From contig NZ_QNHG01000005.1 in assembly GCF_003290025.1 (NCBI RefSeq), positions 241,823 to 305,822 on the forward strand: a DNA stretch of 64,000 nt. The letters are read 5' to 3'. This DNA comes from Pseudogemmobacter bohemicus (GTDB taxonomy: Bacteria; Pseudomonadota; Alphaproteobacteria; Rhodobacterales; Rhodobacteraceae). Position numbers and translations under genes: made by a program. This document shows positions 50,741 through 59,048 of the stretch, one piece after another (the first letter of the stretch is position 1; the number at the start of each line of letters is the position of its first letter). Below the pieces are notes generated by a model that worked only from the letters and a program-made list of their open reading frames with translations, had not been told where the DNA came from and ran no database searches.

Positions 50741-50822
50741 TTTCTTGGTGATCAGGCCTATTGGGAGCCATACTGCGCTCGCCACGCCCGGCCTTTGGCA
50801 GTATTTTGCGGTGACACATAAA

Positions 50823-51302
50823 ATGGGGCTTTTGATGATCCTTGCGCGCCGTACTCTTCTTCTTGCCGGACCGGCCATCCTTGCCATGAGCACTGTGCCT
50901 TTGCTGGCCGAAGGGGACGAACGGATCCATGTGGTGAAGGACCCTGGCTGTCCGTGTTGTAACGCCTGGATCGGCCACCTACGCGAAAGCGGCTTCAACG
51001 TCAGCTTTGAAGAGCGCAGTGTCGAAGACCTCGCGACCTATAAGCGGGAGCGCGGTATCCCGGAGAACCTGTCGTCCTGCCACACGGCGACCATCGGCGA
51101 CTACACCATCGAAGGGCACGTTCCAGCAGCGGATATCCGCAGGTTGATGGCCGAACGCCCCTTGGCAGTGGGACTTTCCGTTCCGGGCATGCCATTCGGC
51201 TCACCGGGAATGGGACCAGAGACAGAGCGTCAGGCTTATGATGTCGTTATGGTCGGTCTGGACGGAAGCAGTACGGTCTTCACCAGCTATCCGGCGGCGT
51301 GA
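50823..51302 (+). CDS. DUF411 metal-binding protein (copy 2)
   Basis: A 159-residue exported protein with signal TLLLAGPAILAMSTVPLLAE. IHVVKDPGCPCCNAWIGHLR, LSSCHTATIGDYTIEGHVPA and GLSVPGMPFGSPGMGPETER match copy 1 at 46948 almost step by step. The metal site here is CPCC, against CECC in copy 1. ATG 50835 is an alternative start. Two diverged copies 4 kb apart on one replicon suggest different partners or metals. Confidence 0.92.
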   Translation: MGLLMILARRTLLLAGPAILAMSTVPLLAEGDERIHVVKDPGCPCCNAWIGHLRESGFNVSFEERSVEDLATYKRERGIPENLSSCHTATIGDYTIEGHVPAADIRRLMAERPLAVGLSVPGMPFGSPGMGPETERQAYDVVMVGLDGSSTVFTSYPAA

Positions 51303-51341
51303 GATCCCCACCCGGTGCGCGCCGCGCGAGAGACCATAGGC

Positions 51342-51989
51342 TCATCTTTGCAAGCCGACCTCGGATGCTTGCCAGGCTTCCAGAAGCACATCCCGCGGCC
51401 CCGCTCCGTCAAGCGGTCTGATCGCGACATCCAACCTGCGCGCCGCGTGGTAGGCTGAGGCGGCCAAAAGACCGGGCTCCTTGCCGTAGGCGAGCCGGTA
51501 GCGTGTGACGAAACCGTCCATGCGGTCATCACCATTCCAGCCCTCCGCAAGGAGTGCTTGCACCAGAACGGTGCTCGCACGGCTGTACTTGCTCGCCGCG
51601 TCGTCGGCGGCAGGCTTCGGTCCAAGGACGATGACGACATCAGCCGGCTCGTCTGGTGAGCCAGTCAACTTCTGGACAAGTCTGGTGGCTTCGGCCGGAA
51701 GCGGAAGAACATGCACGTCAACGCCGCCCAGATGCCCGTCGGAGGTTTCGTTTGGGTGCCCGTCCCGCTCGTCGGCAGCCAACACGAATCCTCGGACAGC
51801 CTCCGCAAGGTCTTGCTCAACATTCTCACTGACGACGAGAATTGCTGCAATGAACGAATGCGCTGCCGCAATTCCAGACAGAGCGATCCATAGTACCGCC
51901 GCGAGGGCCGGGACGGCCGGGATCGTCCTGCGAGCAGGGAAGGCGGTGCAACAGGAGCATTCCGAAGCGACTCGTTTCGAACCACTCAT
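51342..51989 (-). CDS. Exported protein resembling periplasmic-binding-protein type 1
   Basis: A 215-residue protein with a signal/anchor helix (PALAAVLWIALSGIAAAHSF). ILVVSENVEQDLAEAVRGFV, ADVVIVLGPKP and DGFVTRYRLAYGKEPGLLAA, then SAYHAARRLDVAI, recall pieces of branched-chain amino acid type binding proteins; the last is the usual C-terminal helix. The length is about half of a full receptor, so it may be a reduced form. Four Cys near the N terminus (ECSCC). It overlaps the DsbA-like gene by 4 bp. Confidence 0.6.
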   Translation of the reverse strand: MSGSKRVASECSCCTAFPARRTIPAVPALAAVLWIALSGIAAAHSFIAAILVVSENVEQDLAEAVRGFVLAADERDGHPNETSDGHLGGVDVHVLPLPAEATRLVQKLTGSPDEPADVVIVLGPKPAADDAASKYSRASTVLVQALLAEGWNGDDRMDGFVTRYRLAYGKEPGLLAASAYHAARRLDVAIRPLDGAGPRDVLLEAWQASEVGLQR

Positions 51990-52714
51990 TCTGATGCCCG
52001 AACAGAAGCCACGATTTCGGAAAGCTGCGCCTTTTCAACAAAACCGGGGACCAGCTGATCGCCTACGACAAAGGATGGCGTCCCGTTGAAACCGAGCGCC
52101 TCGGCCAGACGCATCGAGGTTGCAATGTGCTCGTCGATCTCTGGCGCCTGCATGTCTGCCTTGAGTCTGTCCAAGTCCAAGCCGATTTCGCCGGCGACAC
52201 GCAGCACCGTGTCGGCTTCTACCTTGCCGCGCATACCCATCAGAGCATTGTGGAGCTCAGCATATTTGCCCTGCTTCCGGGATGCGAGCGCGGCGCGTGC
52301 GGCAAAGGCAGATCCCTCGCTGAGGATTGGCCATTCGCGCATCACCAACCGGATGTTGCCGTCTTCGGCCAGAAGAGCGTCGACTTCCGGCATGGCGCGC
52401 TTGCAGTAGGGGCAGTTGTAGTCAAAGAACTCGACTACCGTGATATCGCCCTTCGGATTGCCTAGAACCGGTGCGTTAGGGTCACGTTCCAATGTGTCGC
52501 GTTCATTGGCCAATACTGCGGTTGCGGCGGCTGCCTGCGCTTCCGCCTGCCGCTCTTCGAGGGCCTGGAGCGCTTCGAGGATCAGTTCGGGGTTTTCGCG
52601 CAGGGCCTCGGCGACGAGAGCCTTGATGCGTTCATCCGAGACCTCCTGCGCGAAGGACGGCATAGCGACTTGGAAACAGAAGACACTGGCAAGCAGCAGG
52701 GATTTCATTCGCAT
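51986..52714 (-). CDS. DsbA-family thiol oxidoreductase (ScsC/BdbD-like)
   Basis: A 242-residue periplasmic protein with signal LLLASVFCFQVAMPSFAQ. An N-terminal helical stretch (LRENPELILEALQALEERQA) resembles the trimerisation region of ScsC. The thioredoxin domain has FFDYNCPYCKRAMPEVDALL as active site and GFNGTPSFVVG as cis-Pro loop. ScsC proteins help cells tolerate copper by keeping disulfides right, which fits this neighbourhood. Confidence 0.9.
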   Translation of the reverse strand: MRMKSLLLASVFCFQVAMPSFAQEVSDERIKALVAEALRENPELILEALQALEERQAEAQAAAATAVLANERDTLERDPNAPVLGNPKGDITVVEFFDYNCPYCKRAMPEVDALLAEDGNIRLVMREWPILSEGSAFAARAALASRKQGKYAELHNALMGMRGKVEADTVLRVAGEIGLDLDRLKADMQAPEIDEHIATSMRLAEALGFNGTPSFVVGDQLVPGFVEKAQLSEIVASVRASE

Positions 52715-52820
52715 CGGGCGGACCTTTCATTTCGTACATTTTTTGAGGGTTGATGCTTCCTCAAGTAACTCGAGAGGCAAGTCCAAACTTGGACCGACAG
52801 ACTATCGTTCGGGTCAGGCA

Positions 52821-53297
52821 TCATGGGGCGAGTGCCTCGACGGCGCTCCGCTCTGCTTGCGTGGCGCGGATGCCGTCGGGCCAAGTCGATTTGATGTAAT
52901 CGAGAACAGCTTCGATATCCTCGTCCGTCAGACGGTCGCCGAAAGCCGGCATGCCGGAGGTGAAGGCAACGCCCATTTCGTCAAGGACGGCCTGCCCGCC
53001 GCGTTTGATGTAGTCGTGCAGCATGATGTCGCCGTGATGCCAGGTGTGGCCGCCCGCGTCATGCGGCGGGGCGGGATAGGTCCCGTCCTCATTGGCCGTT
53101 CGCCAGTCGGGATGTCCTTCCAGATCGGCGCCGTGGCACGACGCGCATTCCGCCTCATAGATGGCGCGACCTTGTTCGAGATCGGGGCTATTGTGGAAGA
53201 ACGCGTCTGCTTGTGGCGCGGACAGCAGAAAGAATGCCGCGGGCGCAACAATCGCAGCGCCTCTGAACTTGCCAGCTCTTGGCTTGGTGGCCTTCAT
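52821..53297 (-). CDS. Mono-heme c-type cytochrome
   Basis: A 158-residue exported protein. ECASCHGADLEGHP is the CxxCH heme site, and GMPAFGDRLTDEDIEAVLDY supplies the axial Met and the C-terminal helix. An insert PAPPHDAGGHTWHHGD with several His lies between. This is the class I cytochrome often found beside copper oxidase genes. The start was set at MKATKPRAG, overlapping the PBP2 stop by 4 bp (ATGA). Confidence 0.92.
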   Translation of the reverse strand: MKATKPRAGKFRGAAIVAPAAFFLLSAPQADAFFHNSPDLEQGRAIYEAECASCHGADLEGHPDWRTANEDGTYPAPPHDAGGHTWHHGDIMLHDYIKRGGQAVLDEMGVAFTSGMPAFGDRLTDEDIEAVLDYIKSTWPDGIRATQAERSAVEALAP

Positions 53298-55249
53298 GTC
53301 CGGCTCACGGTGATCGGTGTCACCCCATCCGGCGGGAGAATCCGTTCGGACAGTTGAGCCAGATCCTCCCGAATTCGGGCCCGCTGAGCAGTAGGATAGG
53401 CATCTTCGGGCGGCAGGCCGCCGTGTTGGGCAAAGAGCATGATGTCGCGCGCGATCGGTGCCGCCGCCGTTGAGCCGCCGCCGCCATGCTCCACTACAAC
53501 AGTCACGGCATATCGAGGCGCATCGAAGGGTGCGAAGGCCACGAACAGCCCATGGTCCCGCCTGTTCCATGGGAGTTCGTCCTGCGATCGGACACCGGCT
53601 GCGCGCTCGGCCGCTGTAATCGAAAACACCTGGCTCGTTCCGGTCTTCCCGGCCATTGCTTTGGTCACATCCGCGATCCGCGAGGCATAGGCCGTACCAC
53701 GCTCGTGGTTCGACACCTCGAACATCCCTTGTCGCACGATCGCAAGCGCTTCTGCCGAAAGACCAAGTGAGGCAGGCGCAGGTTCACCCGGGCTGGCCCC
53801 ACCGAGCGGGCGCACGAGACGTGGGAGGACTTCCGTTCCTGAGGCGAGGCGCGCGGTCATCGTGGCAAGCTGAATTGGCGAGGTCAACGTGAAGCCCTGG
53901 CCAATGGACGCGTTGATCGTGTCGCCAATCAACCAATCCTGACCGTAGCGCTCTTGCTTCCAGGCGCGTGAGGGATTGTTGCCGTGAACCATTCCCGACA
54001 GCGGAAGGTCGTATTTCTGGCCCAGTCCGAGACGGTCGTTCATCGCAAAGATGCCGTCGATCCCGATCCGTTGCGCGACTTCGTAGAAGTAGACGTCGCA
54101 AGACTGCCGCAACGCACCGACCATGTCGACCCGCCCATGGCCGCCGCTTTTCCAGCAATGGAATCTGCGACCAGAGATTTCCACGTATCCGTTGCAGGTT
54201 ACGGTTTCTGCTGGGTCCATGACTCCGCTCTCCAGAGCCGCGAGCGCATTCGACATCTTGATCGTGGATCCCGGCGGATAGGCCCCTTGAACGGTCTTGT
54301 CGGCAAGCGGGCGAAACTCGCTGTCGCGCAGACCGCTGTAGTCCTTGCTCGAGATCCCCCGCACGAAGAGGTTCGGGTCAAATGCAGGCGCAGACGTGCA
54401 GCCAAGAAGATCACCGTTTGTCACATCCATTACGATTGCTGCCGCGCTTTGTCCTTCGAGGCGCACACGCATGAAGTTCTGCAAATGATGATCCAGTGTG
54501 ATCTGCATGTCCGAGCCGGGGGTCGGCGGATCAAGTGCCAGCTCGCGCATGGTCCTGCCGCCGGCGTTGACCTCCACCCGCTGAGCTCCCGGCTCACCGC
54601 GCAACGCACGCTCGTGGATCCGCTCAAGCGCCGTCTTGCCGATCTGGTAGTCCGGCGAGCGCAAAAGCGGATCGGGTTCCCCGTCCTTGGCTGTGAGATC
54701 GCTGTCGCTGACGGGTCCCACATAGCCGACCTGATGGGCAAAGTCCGGCCCGAAGGGATAGACCCGGGACAGGACCATCTCCGGGTGGACACCCGGAAGA
54801 GCCGGGGTGTTCAAGGCGATGATTGACAACTCTTCCCAGGTGACCCTGTCCTTAACGGTCACCGGGACAAAGCCCCGAACGCGGTCAAGTTGCTCCCGAA
54901 TCCGGTCGATATCCTCGCTCGTCAGACCAAGAAGCCGCTGCAGTTTCGCAAGGACGTCATCGACGTCCCGGGCCTCCTCCTTCACGAGCATGATCCGGTA
55001 GGTGTGTTCGTTGTCCGCGACGATCTTGCCCGCGCGGTCGAAGATGCGGCCCCGGTCGGGGCGCACCAGCCGCAAATTGATCCGGTTTTCCTCGGCCAGG
55101 AGGTAATATTCCTCAGCATCGCGTACACCGAGTTGCCACATCCGGAAACCAAGCACACCGACCACCGAGGTCATCACGCCGCCCAGCATCAGCGACCGAC
55201 GCGTCGTTACCCGTGAGGCCCGGGCAATATCCCGTTCAGATCGGCGCAT
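53294..55249 (-). CDS. mrdA: Penicillin-binding protein 2 (transpeptidase)
   Basis: A 651-residue class B PBP. One N-terminal membrane helix (RRSLMLGGVMTSVVGVLGFR) is followed by the dimerisation domain (RLVRPDRGRIFDRAGKIVAD). The penicillin-binding motifs are PPGSTIKM, SCDVYF and GKTGTS. PBP2 makes cross-links of the lateral wall and is usually chromosomal beside rodA. A second copy within a cytochrome operon is odd and may be a copper- or stress-tolerant version. It overlaps both neighbours. Confidence 0.94.
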   Translation of the reverse strand: MRRSERDIARASRVTTRRSLMLGGVMTSVVGVLGFRMWQLGVRDAEEYYLLAEENRINLRLVRPDRGRIFDRAGKIVADNEHTYRIMLVKEEARDVDDVLAKLQRLLGLTSEDIDRIREQLDRVRGFVPVTVKDRVTWEELSIIALNTPALPGVHPEMVLSRVYPFGPDFAHQVGYVGPVSDSDLTAKDGEPDPLLRSPDYQIGKTALERIHERALRGEPGAQRVEVNAGGRTMRELALDPPTPGSDMQITLDHHLQNFMRVRLEGQSAAAIVMDVTNGDLLGCTSAPAFDPNLFVRGISSKDYSGLRDSEFRPLADKTVQGAYPPGSTIKMSNALAALESGVMDPAETVTCNGYVEISGRRFHCWKSGGHGRVDMVGALRQSCDVYFYEVAQRIGIDGIFAMNDRLGLGQKYDLPLSGMVHGNNPSRAWKQERYGQDWLIGDTINASIGQGFTLTSPIQLATMTARLASGTEVLPRLVRPLGGASPGEPAPASLGLSAEALAIVRQGMFEVSNHERGTAYASRIADVTKAMAGKTGTSQVFSITAAERAAGVRSQDELPWNRRDHGLFVAFAPFDAPRYAVTVVVEHGGGGSTAAAPIARDIMLFAQHGGLPPEDAYPTAQRARIREDLAQLSERILPPDGVTPITVSRT

Positions 55250-55979
55250 GCTTGGCCCTCTCGTACTGAGACTCCGGCATGCGTCTGCCGCCAATGGTTT
55301 TCAGGTAAGCGGCAAGTCGCAGTCCCAGGACCAAGACCACCAGTCCGACGAACCAATACTGCAGGGGGTTCGGCTCGGGCGTCGCCCGGTGAAAGCTGAG
55401 GAAGTGCATGAACAGGAAGTAGGCGACATGCGCTACAGACAGCCACCAAAGCGGCAGGACACCCATCTGCAGGAACTTCCAGCCGGAAACGCCAAGGCGG
55501 CGCATTGCGGCATCGCTTGATGTTGTTGCCAGGAGGATCGCGAGGAGCAAGGCGGCGATCCCGATTGCATTGGCCAGACCAAAGCCATGTTGAAACATGA
55601 CATAGCTGAGGAGTTCGGGATGCCATTCGAAGCCGAAGAGCCGCATCAGGTCCCATTCGACCCAGCCGACAAGAATGATTCCAGCATGCGCAAGCGCCAG
55701 AAGGCAGCCGTAGATGCCCGACTCACGGCGGTAGGGCAGCACCAACACTGCGGGTCTGAGGAGCCGGGCCAGAGGCCCCAGGCCCATCGAAAGCGCAACC
55801 AGCACCAGCGAGGCGTCGGCAAGTGCCCGGTTCCAGCGGTGCATCGGACTCCACTCGCCATGGATAGCCGCAAAAATCAGAACGAGGCCAGCAGAGAGGA
55901 GGGCCATCAGCCCGTGCCGCAAAAGTACATTCCGGCTCAGCCGTCGGAACATTGGGTCATGGACCGTGACTGTCTTCAT
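55236..55979 (-). CDS. Ferric reductase-like transmembrane heme protein
   Basis: A 247-residue protein with about six helices. LALAHAGIILVGWVEWDLMR and VAHVAYFLFMHFLSFHRATP carry the spaced His expected to hold b-type heme in ferric-reductase-like/MsrQ-like proteins. RHGLMALLSAGLVLIF opens the membrane part. It probably moves electrons across the inner membrane to the periplasmic cytochromes of this operon. It overlaps PBP2 by 14 bp and the next gene by 4 bp. Confidence 0.8.
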   Translation of the reverse strand: MKTVTVHDPMFRRLSRNVLLRHGLMALLSAGLVLIFAAIHGEWSPMHRWNRALADASLVLVALSMGLGPLARLLRPAVLVLPYRRESGIYGCLLALAHAGIILVGWVEWDLMRLFGFEWHPELLSYVMFQHGFGLANAIGIAALLLAILLATTSSDAAMRRLGVSGWKFLQMGVLPLWWLSVAHVAYFLFMHFLSFHRATPEPNPLQYWFVGLVVLVLGLRLAAYLKTIGGRRMPESQYERAKHAPI

Positions 55980-56467
55980 TTCACGTCACCCCGATCAAGA
56001 CCCCGCAGTCCCTGCACCTCCCTGTTGCCAGTGCGGACAGCGCGAAACCGGCGCCACGTTGTCAACGCGGCGGTGCCCATGATGACGAGCCCGGCAGTCG
56101 CAAGCCACGGCCGGAGCGGATCAAACCAGGCAAGAAGCGCGGGTCCACCGAAGACCAGCATGAGCACCTTGTTGCAGGTTGGGCAGGCGATTCCGAGAAA
56201 GCTGGCAAGCCCACCCGTCCCGGAAGCGCGCAAGTTGCACTGAGGGACCCACATCGCCGCTGTCACACCTCCGAGGAAGGCCGTCAGAACGGTCGCGACG
56301 AACTCCCAAGGCCCGACTGGAGTCATCCGGACAAAAAGTGGGTTCGCCCATACGGCAGTGACCGTGCCGAGGACCACAAACAGGGTGGTGCCAACAGCCA
56401 GGCCGCGCAGGTTGCGGCGAAGGCTGTCATCATTCAGAAAAGTTGCCGGACTTGGGTTATCGCGCAT
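55976..56467 (-). CDS. Membrane protein with CPTC motif, unknown function
   Basis: A 163-residue protein with about four helices (LAVGTTLFVVLGTVTAVWAN, VATVLTAFLGGVTAAMWVPQ, VLMLVFGGPALLAWF and TAGLVIMGTAALTTW). CNLRASGTGG and FLGIACPTCNKVLML place three Cys near the membrane, perhaps as a redox or metal site. No named family. It is fully inside the cytochrome operon (11-bp and 4-bp overlaps). Confidence 0.7.
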   Translation of the reverse strand: MRDNPSPATFLNDDSLRRNLRGLAVGTTLFVVLGTVTAVWANPLFVRMTPVGPWEFVATVLTAFLGGVTAAMWVPQCNLRASGTGGLASFLGIACPTCNKVLMLVFGGPALLAWFDPLRPWLATAGLVIMGTAALTTWRRFRAVRTGNREVQGLRGLDRGDVK

Positions 56468-56885
56468 CAAACTCGACCTCTGCAAACTCTTCACCAAAGC
56501 CCACACTGACGACCCAACGACCGGCCATGGGCAGCTTCACGTCGGCGCGCCAGACGCCTGCCTCGACCAGCTGAAGCGGCGGCGCTACGCCGTCCATGTG
56601 CATGTCAACCATCGCAAAGTTCACATCTGGCCGCATGCCGGCAGCTGCGCCGGCGTCGGTATCGGGCATGAACTGGATTTCAACTCGAACGTCGAGATTA
56701 CCAAGCGCGTAGACCTGGACGTCCATCCGTCCGTCCGAAAGCGCCTCGGACACTTCGGCTGTCGCCGATGGATCAGCGGAGATCGTGTCGCGCGGATCGA
56801 GGGTCCAGACGGTGGTCCAGATGAAGACACCGACGAAGACGGCAACGCCCAAAGCCAGAATGACGGCAAGCACTCTAGTTCCCAT
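56457..56885 (-). CDS. FixH/YtkA-like membrane-anchored protein
   Basis: A 142-residue protein with one N-terminal helix (VLAVILALGVAVFVGVFIWT) and a periplasmic beta-sandwich. VDMHMDGVAPPLQLVEAGVW and KLPMAGRWVVSVGFGEEFAE match the FixH/YtkA pattern of HMxG and strand order. FixH works with the copper ATPase FixI in cbb3 oxidase assembly, so this may be a copper-handling relative. The start at 56885 overlaps the diheme cytochrome by 11 bp. Confidence 0.8.
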   Translation of the reverse strand: MGTRVLAVILALGVAVFVGVFIWTTVWTLDPRDTISADPSATAEVSEALSDGRMDVQVYALGNLDVRVEIQFMPDTDAGAAAGMRPDVNFAMVDMHMDGVAPPLQLVEAGVWRADVKLPMAGRWVVSVGFGEEFAEVEFDAR

Positions 56886-57858
56886 TTCCCATATCCATCT
56901 GTGAATGATCCATCCCAGCCATCGGGGTCTCGACCGGCGTCGGTGCGGGCGCAGGAATGTCGCCCGTGCCTTCGGGGTCGAGGAGATAGGTGGCAATGGC
57001 CTCGCGGTCGGCAGCGCTCAGGAAAGACGTGCCCTCAGCGACGACCTCGGCCATGCTGCCGCCGAAAGCATCACCGTTAGGCAGAATCCCGGACTGAAGC
57101 GCGTAAGCCAGGTTCGCAACGCCCCAACCTTTTGCGAGGAGAACGTCACTCAGAATTGGCGGTGCTTTGCTGCCCCCTGGAAGGCTGTCGTTCCCGGAAA
57201 AGCGGGCGCCGTCATCAAGGCCCCCTGCCAGGGTTCGGCCCGTGTGACAGGCAGCGCAATGAGCAGCCCCTTCGACCAGCACCCGCCCGCGGTTCCACGG
57301 GGAAGACGTGCCCATGAGTGCGTCCGTCTTGGGCGTCTCAAGGTAAGCCGCGCGCCAGAGCTTCAGCCCCGATCTGAAACTGAAGGGAAAGCCGACGTCG
57401 TGGGGTGGGGCTGCATCGCCAACAGCCGGGACGGTGCGGAACGCCTCCCAGAGGTCGGCAATGTCCTGATCGGTAAAACCGGCGTAGAAAGAGTAGGTGA
57501 AGACGGGGTAGTAGGGGTCGCCGTCAGGCGACACCCCTTGGCGCACCGCCTTGGCGAAATCCTGGACGGTCCAGCGCCCGATCCCGGCCTCCGGATGCGG
57601 TGTAATGTTCGGAGGCACGAAGGTGCCGAAGGGTGTGTCAAGAGGCGCACCTCCCGCAAGCGCCAATCCTTTGGCGGCCGAGTTGGTATGACAGGACACG
57701 CAGCCACTTGCGCGCGCGAGATAGGCCCCACGTTCGGCATCGCCGGAAGGGAAGCTCGCGGGCTCGACCTCCCCGATCGGCCACAGTGCCAACACTCCGG
57801 CACCTATACCTGCCACGATGGCTGGGAAGACAAAGGAAAGCCGGATCAAACCTCGCAT
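56875..57858 (-). CDS. Diheme c-type cytochrome with Met/His tail
   Basis: A 327-residue protein with an N-terminal helix (LSFVFPAIVAGIGAGVLALW) and two heme sites, ASGCVSCHTNS and AAHCAACHTGR. ITPHPEAGIGRWTVQDFAKA is typical of the diheme subunit of alcohol/aldehyde dehydrogenase-linked cytochromes. The tail ends METPMAGMDHSQMDMGNGN-like (PMAGMDHSQMDMGNGN), a metal-binding motif shared with three other proteins here. It starts 2 bp after the next cytochrome gene's stop. Confidence 0.92.
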   Translation of the reverse strand: MRGLIRLSFVFPAIVAGIGAGVLALWPIGEVEPASFPSGDAERGAYLARASGCVSCHTNSAAKGLALAGGAPLDTPFGTFVPPNITPHPEAGIGRWTVQDFAKAVRQGVSPDGDPYYPVFTYSFYAGFTDQDIADLWEAFRTVPAVGDAAPPHDVGFPFSFRSGLKLWRAAYLETPKTDALMGTSSPWNRGRVLVEGAAHCAACHTGRTLAGGLDDGARFSGNDSLPGGSKAPPILSDVLLAKGWGVANLAYALQSGILPNGDAFGGSMAEVVAEGTSFLSAADREAIATYLLDPEGTGDIPAPAPTPVETPMAGMDHSQMDMGNGN

Positions 57859-57860
57859 GG

Positions 57861-58505
57861 TCAGTTCCGGCCCGCACGAAACTGCGCATGACAGGAAGAG
57901 CATGTCGCGCTGATCCGGTTGAAGAGGTCGTCCGCCGCCAGTGTCGTCAGATCAAGCTCCAAAACTGTCGGGTCCGATGTCCCTCGTGTCACCGCGATCT
58001 TTTCCGGAGTCGTTCCGTATCCCATCAATTCCGCGACCGTGAAGCCCTGCGCCGGTTGCGGTGTTCCGGTCATGCCCATGGCCGAGTGATCCATGCCAGC
58101 CATCTCGCCATTTGGCGAACTCGCGGGCTCGAGGCCGTTCGGGGCAGCTTCAGCCAAGGCATCAGCATAGGCCTTCAGCTCTTCGGAGAGGGCCGCGAAC
58201 TCCTGCCAATCGGACCAGATTTCCGGCTTGGCATAGGTGACGCCTTCAAGGCTGTTTTCAGGGAAAAGCGACAGCATCGTCCCTCCCGCATGACTTGCAA
58301 TGACGCTGGCGCCTTCAGACACAATGAATGTGTCGTAGGGCACGGTGCCCTGCATCATCGGTGCCAATTCCGCGATGGTGTCGCGCATTGCCGTCATTCC
58401 GTTCATTCGGTCCAGGACGACGCCCGTCGCCCCCGTATGTGCCAGCGCCACTGCCGCGACGGCGGAAGCGGCAAGCGCGATCGCGCCCGTCCATTGAGAT
58501 TTCAT
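57861..58505 (-). CDS. Cytochrome c'-like protein with Met/His insert
   Basis: A 214-residue exported protein (signal IALAASAVAAVALA). The single heme site is at the C terminus, SATCSSCHAQFRAGRN, as in four-helix-bundle cytochromes c'. LDRMNGMTAMRDTIAELAPM and WSDWQEFAALSEELKAYADA are the helices. An insert carries GEMAGMDHSAMGMTG. First gene of the minus-strand cytochrome/PBP2 operon. Ligands such as NO or a copper role are both conceivable. Confidence 0.9.
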   Translation of the reverse strand: MKSQWTGAIALAASAVAAVALAHTGATGVVLDRMNGMTAMRDTIAELAPMMQGTVPYDTFIVSEGASVIASHAGGTMLSLFPENSLEGVTYAKPEIWSDWQEFAALSEELKAYADALAEAAPNGLEPASSPNGEMAGMDHSAMGMTGTPQPAQGFTVAELMGYGTTPEKIAVTRGTSDPTVLELDLTTLAADDLFNRISATCSSCHAQFRAGRN

Positions 58506-58672
58506 CTGCCTGACTGCCCTTGGTTTCTTGTTGTTGATCGTTGGCTGCGCCCTGCCGGTGAGGCGGGTCACAGCTTGGGACGAATTCTGGAGTCAGGCTG
58601 AGAAAGGGTCGAACCTGAGCCAGTCTTTCAAACCAGCTCGTCTGGTCATCGAACAATCGTTCGGCCCGACTG
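58506..58672. promoter_or_regulatory. Promoter region of the cytochrome/PBP2 operon
   Basis: 167 bp before the cytochrome c' gene and after the small exported-protein gene. A short perfect palindrome CGAAC-AATC-GTTCG (58650-58663) lies within it. No other clear signal. Confidence 0.35.
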
Positions 58673-59044
58673 TCAGGTCAGGGTTCGCGGGGGAGGAAGT
58701 GTGATGGCCGGACCGCCAAAACGGCGTTGCGACTGCTCAGCGTCGGGCTGAAGCACAGCCGGAACGGCCGTGGGCTGTATCGAGGCCAGAGCATCGGGCA
58801 AAGCGAACGCGGTGCAAATGACGCCGGGGTAGCAGGCAGGCTTTGCCGAGGATTGCTGTTCGGGTGTATCGGCAGCCTCGACTGTGAGGTCGTGATGCTC
58901 GTTACCGGACGCTGCTTCTGCAGATTGTCCTAGCACCAAGCCCATGACCAGAGCGACAGTCAGAAGCCACATCGATACGAAACGCAACAACCTGCGTGCA
59001 AGCAGGTTCTGCGTTGGGGCCAGTGGGTATGCTGTCGCTCTCAT
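58673..59044 (-). CDS. Small exported protein with Cys pair and PPPRT tail
   Basis: A 123-residue protein with a signal helix (LLTVALVMGLVLGQSAEAAS), NEHHDL, the Cys pair ACYPGVICTAF and the end LPPPRTLT. It resembles the proteins at 49590 and 59792. Function unknown. It starts 4 bp after the L,D-transpeptidase stop, so the two are probably co-expressed. Start codon uncertain: an internal Met (RFVSMWLLTV) would shorten it. Confidence 0.6.
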   Translation of the reverse strand: MRATAYPLAPTQNLLARRLLRFVSMWLLTVALVMGLVLGQSAEAASGNEHHDLTVEAADTPEQQSSAKPACYPGVICTAFALPDALASIQPTAVPAVLQPDAEQSQRRFGGPAITLPPPRTLT

Positions 59045-59048
59045 CCGT

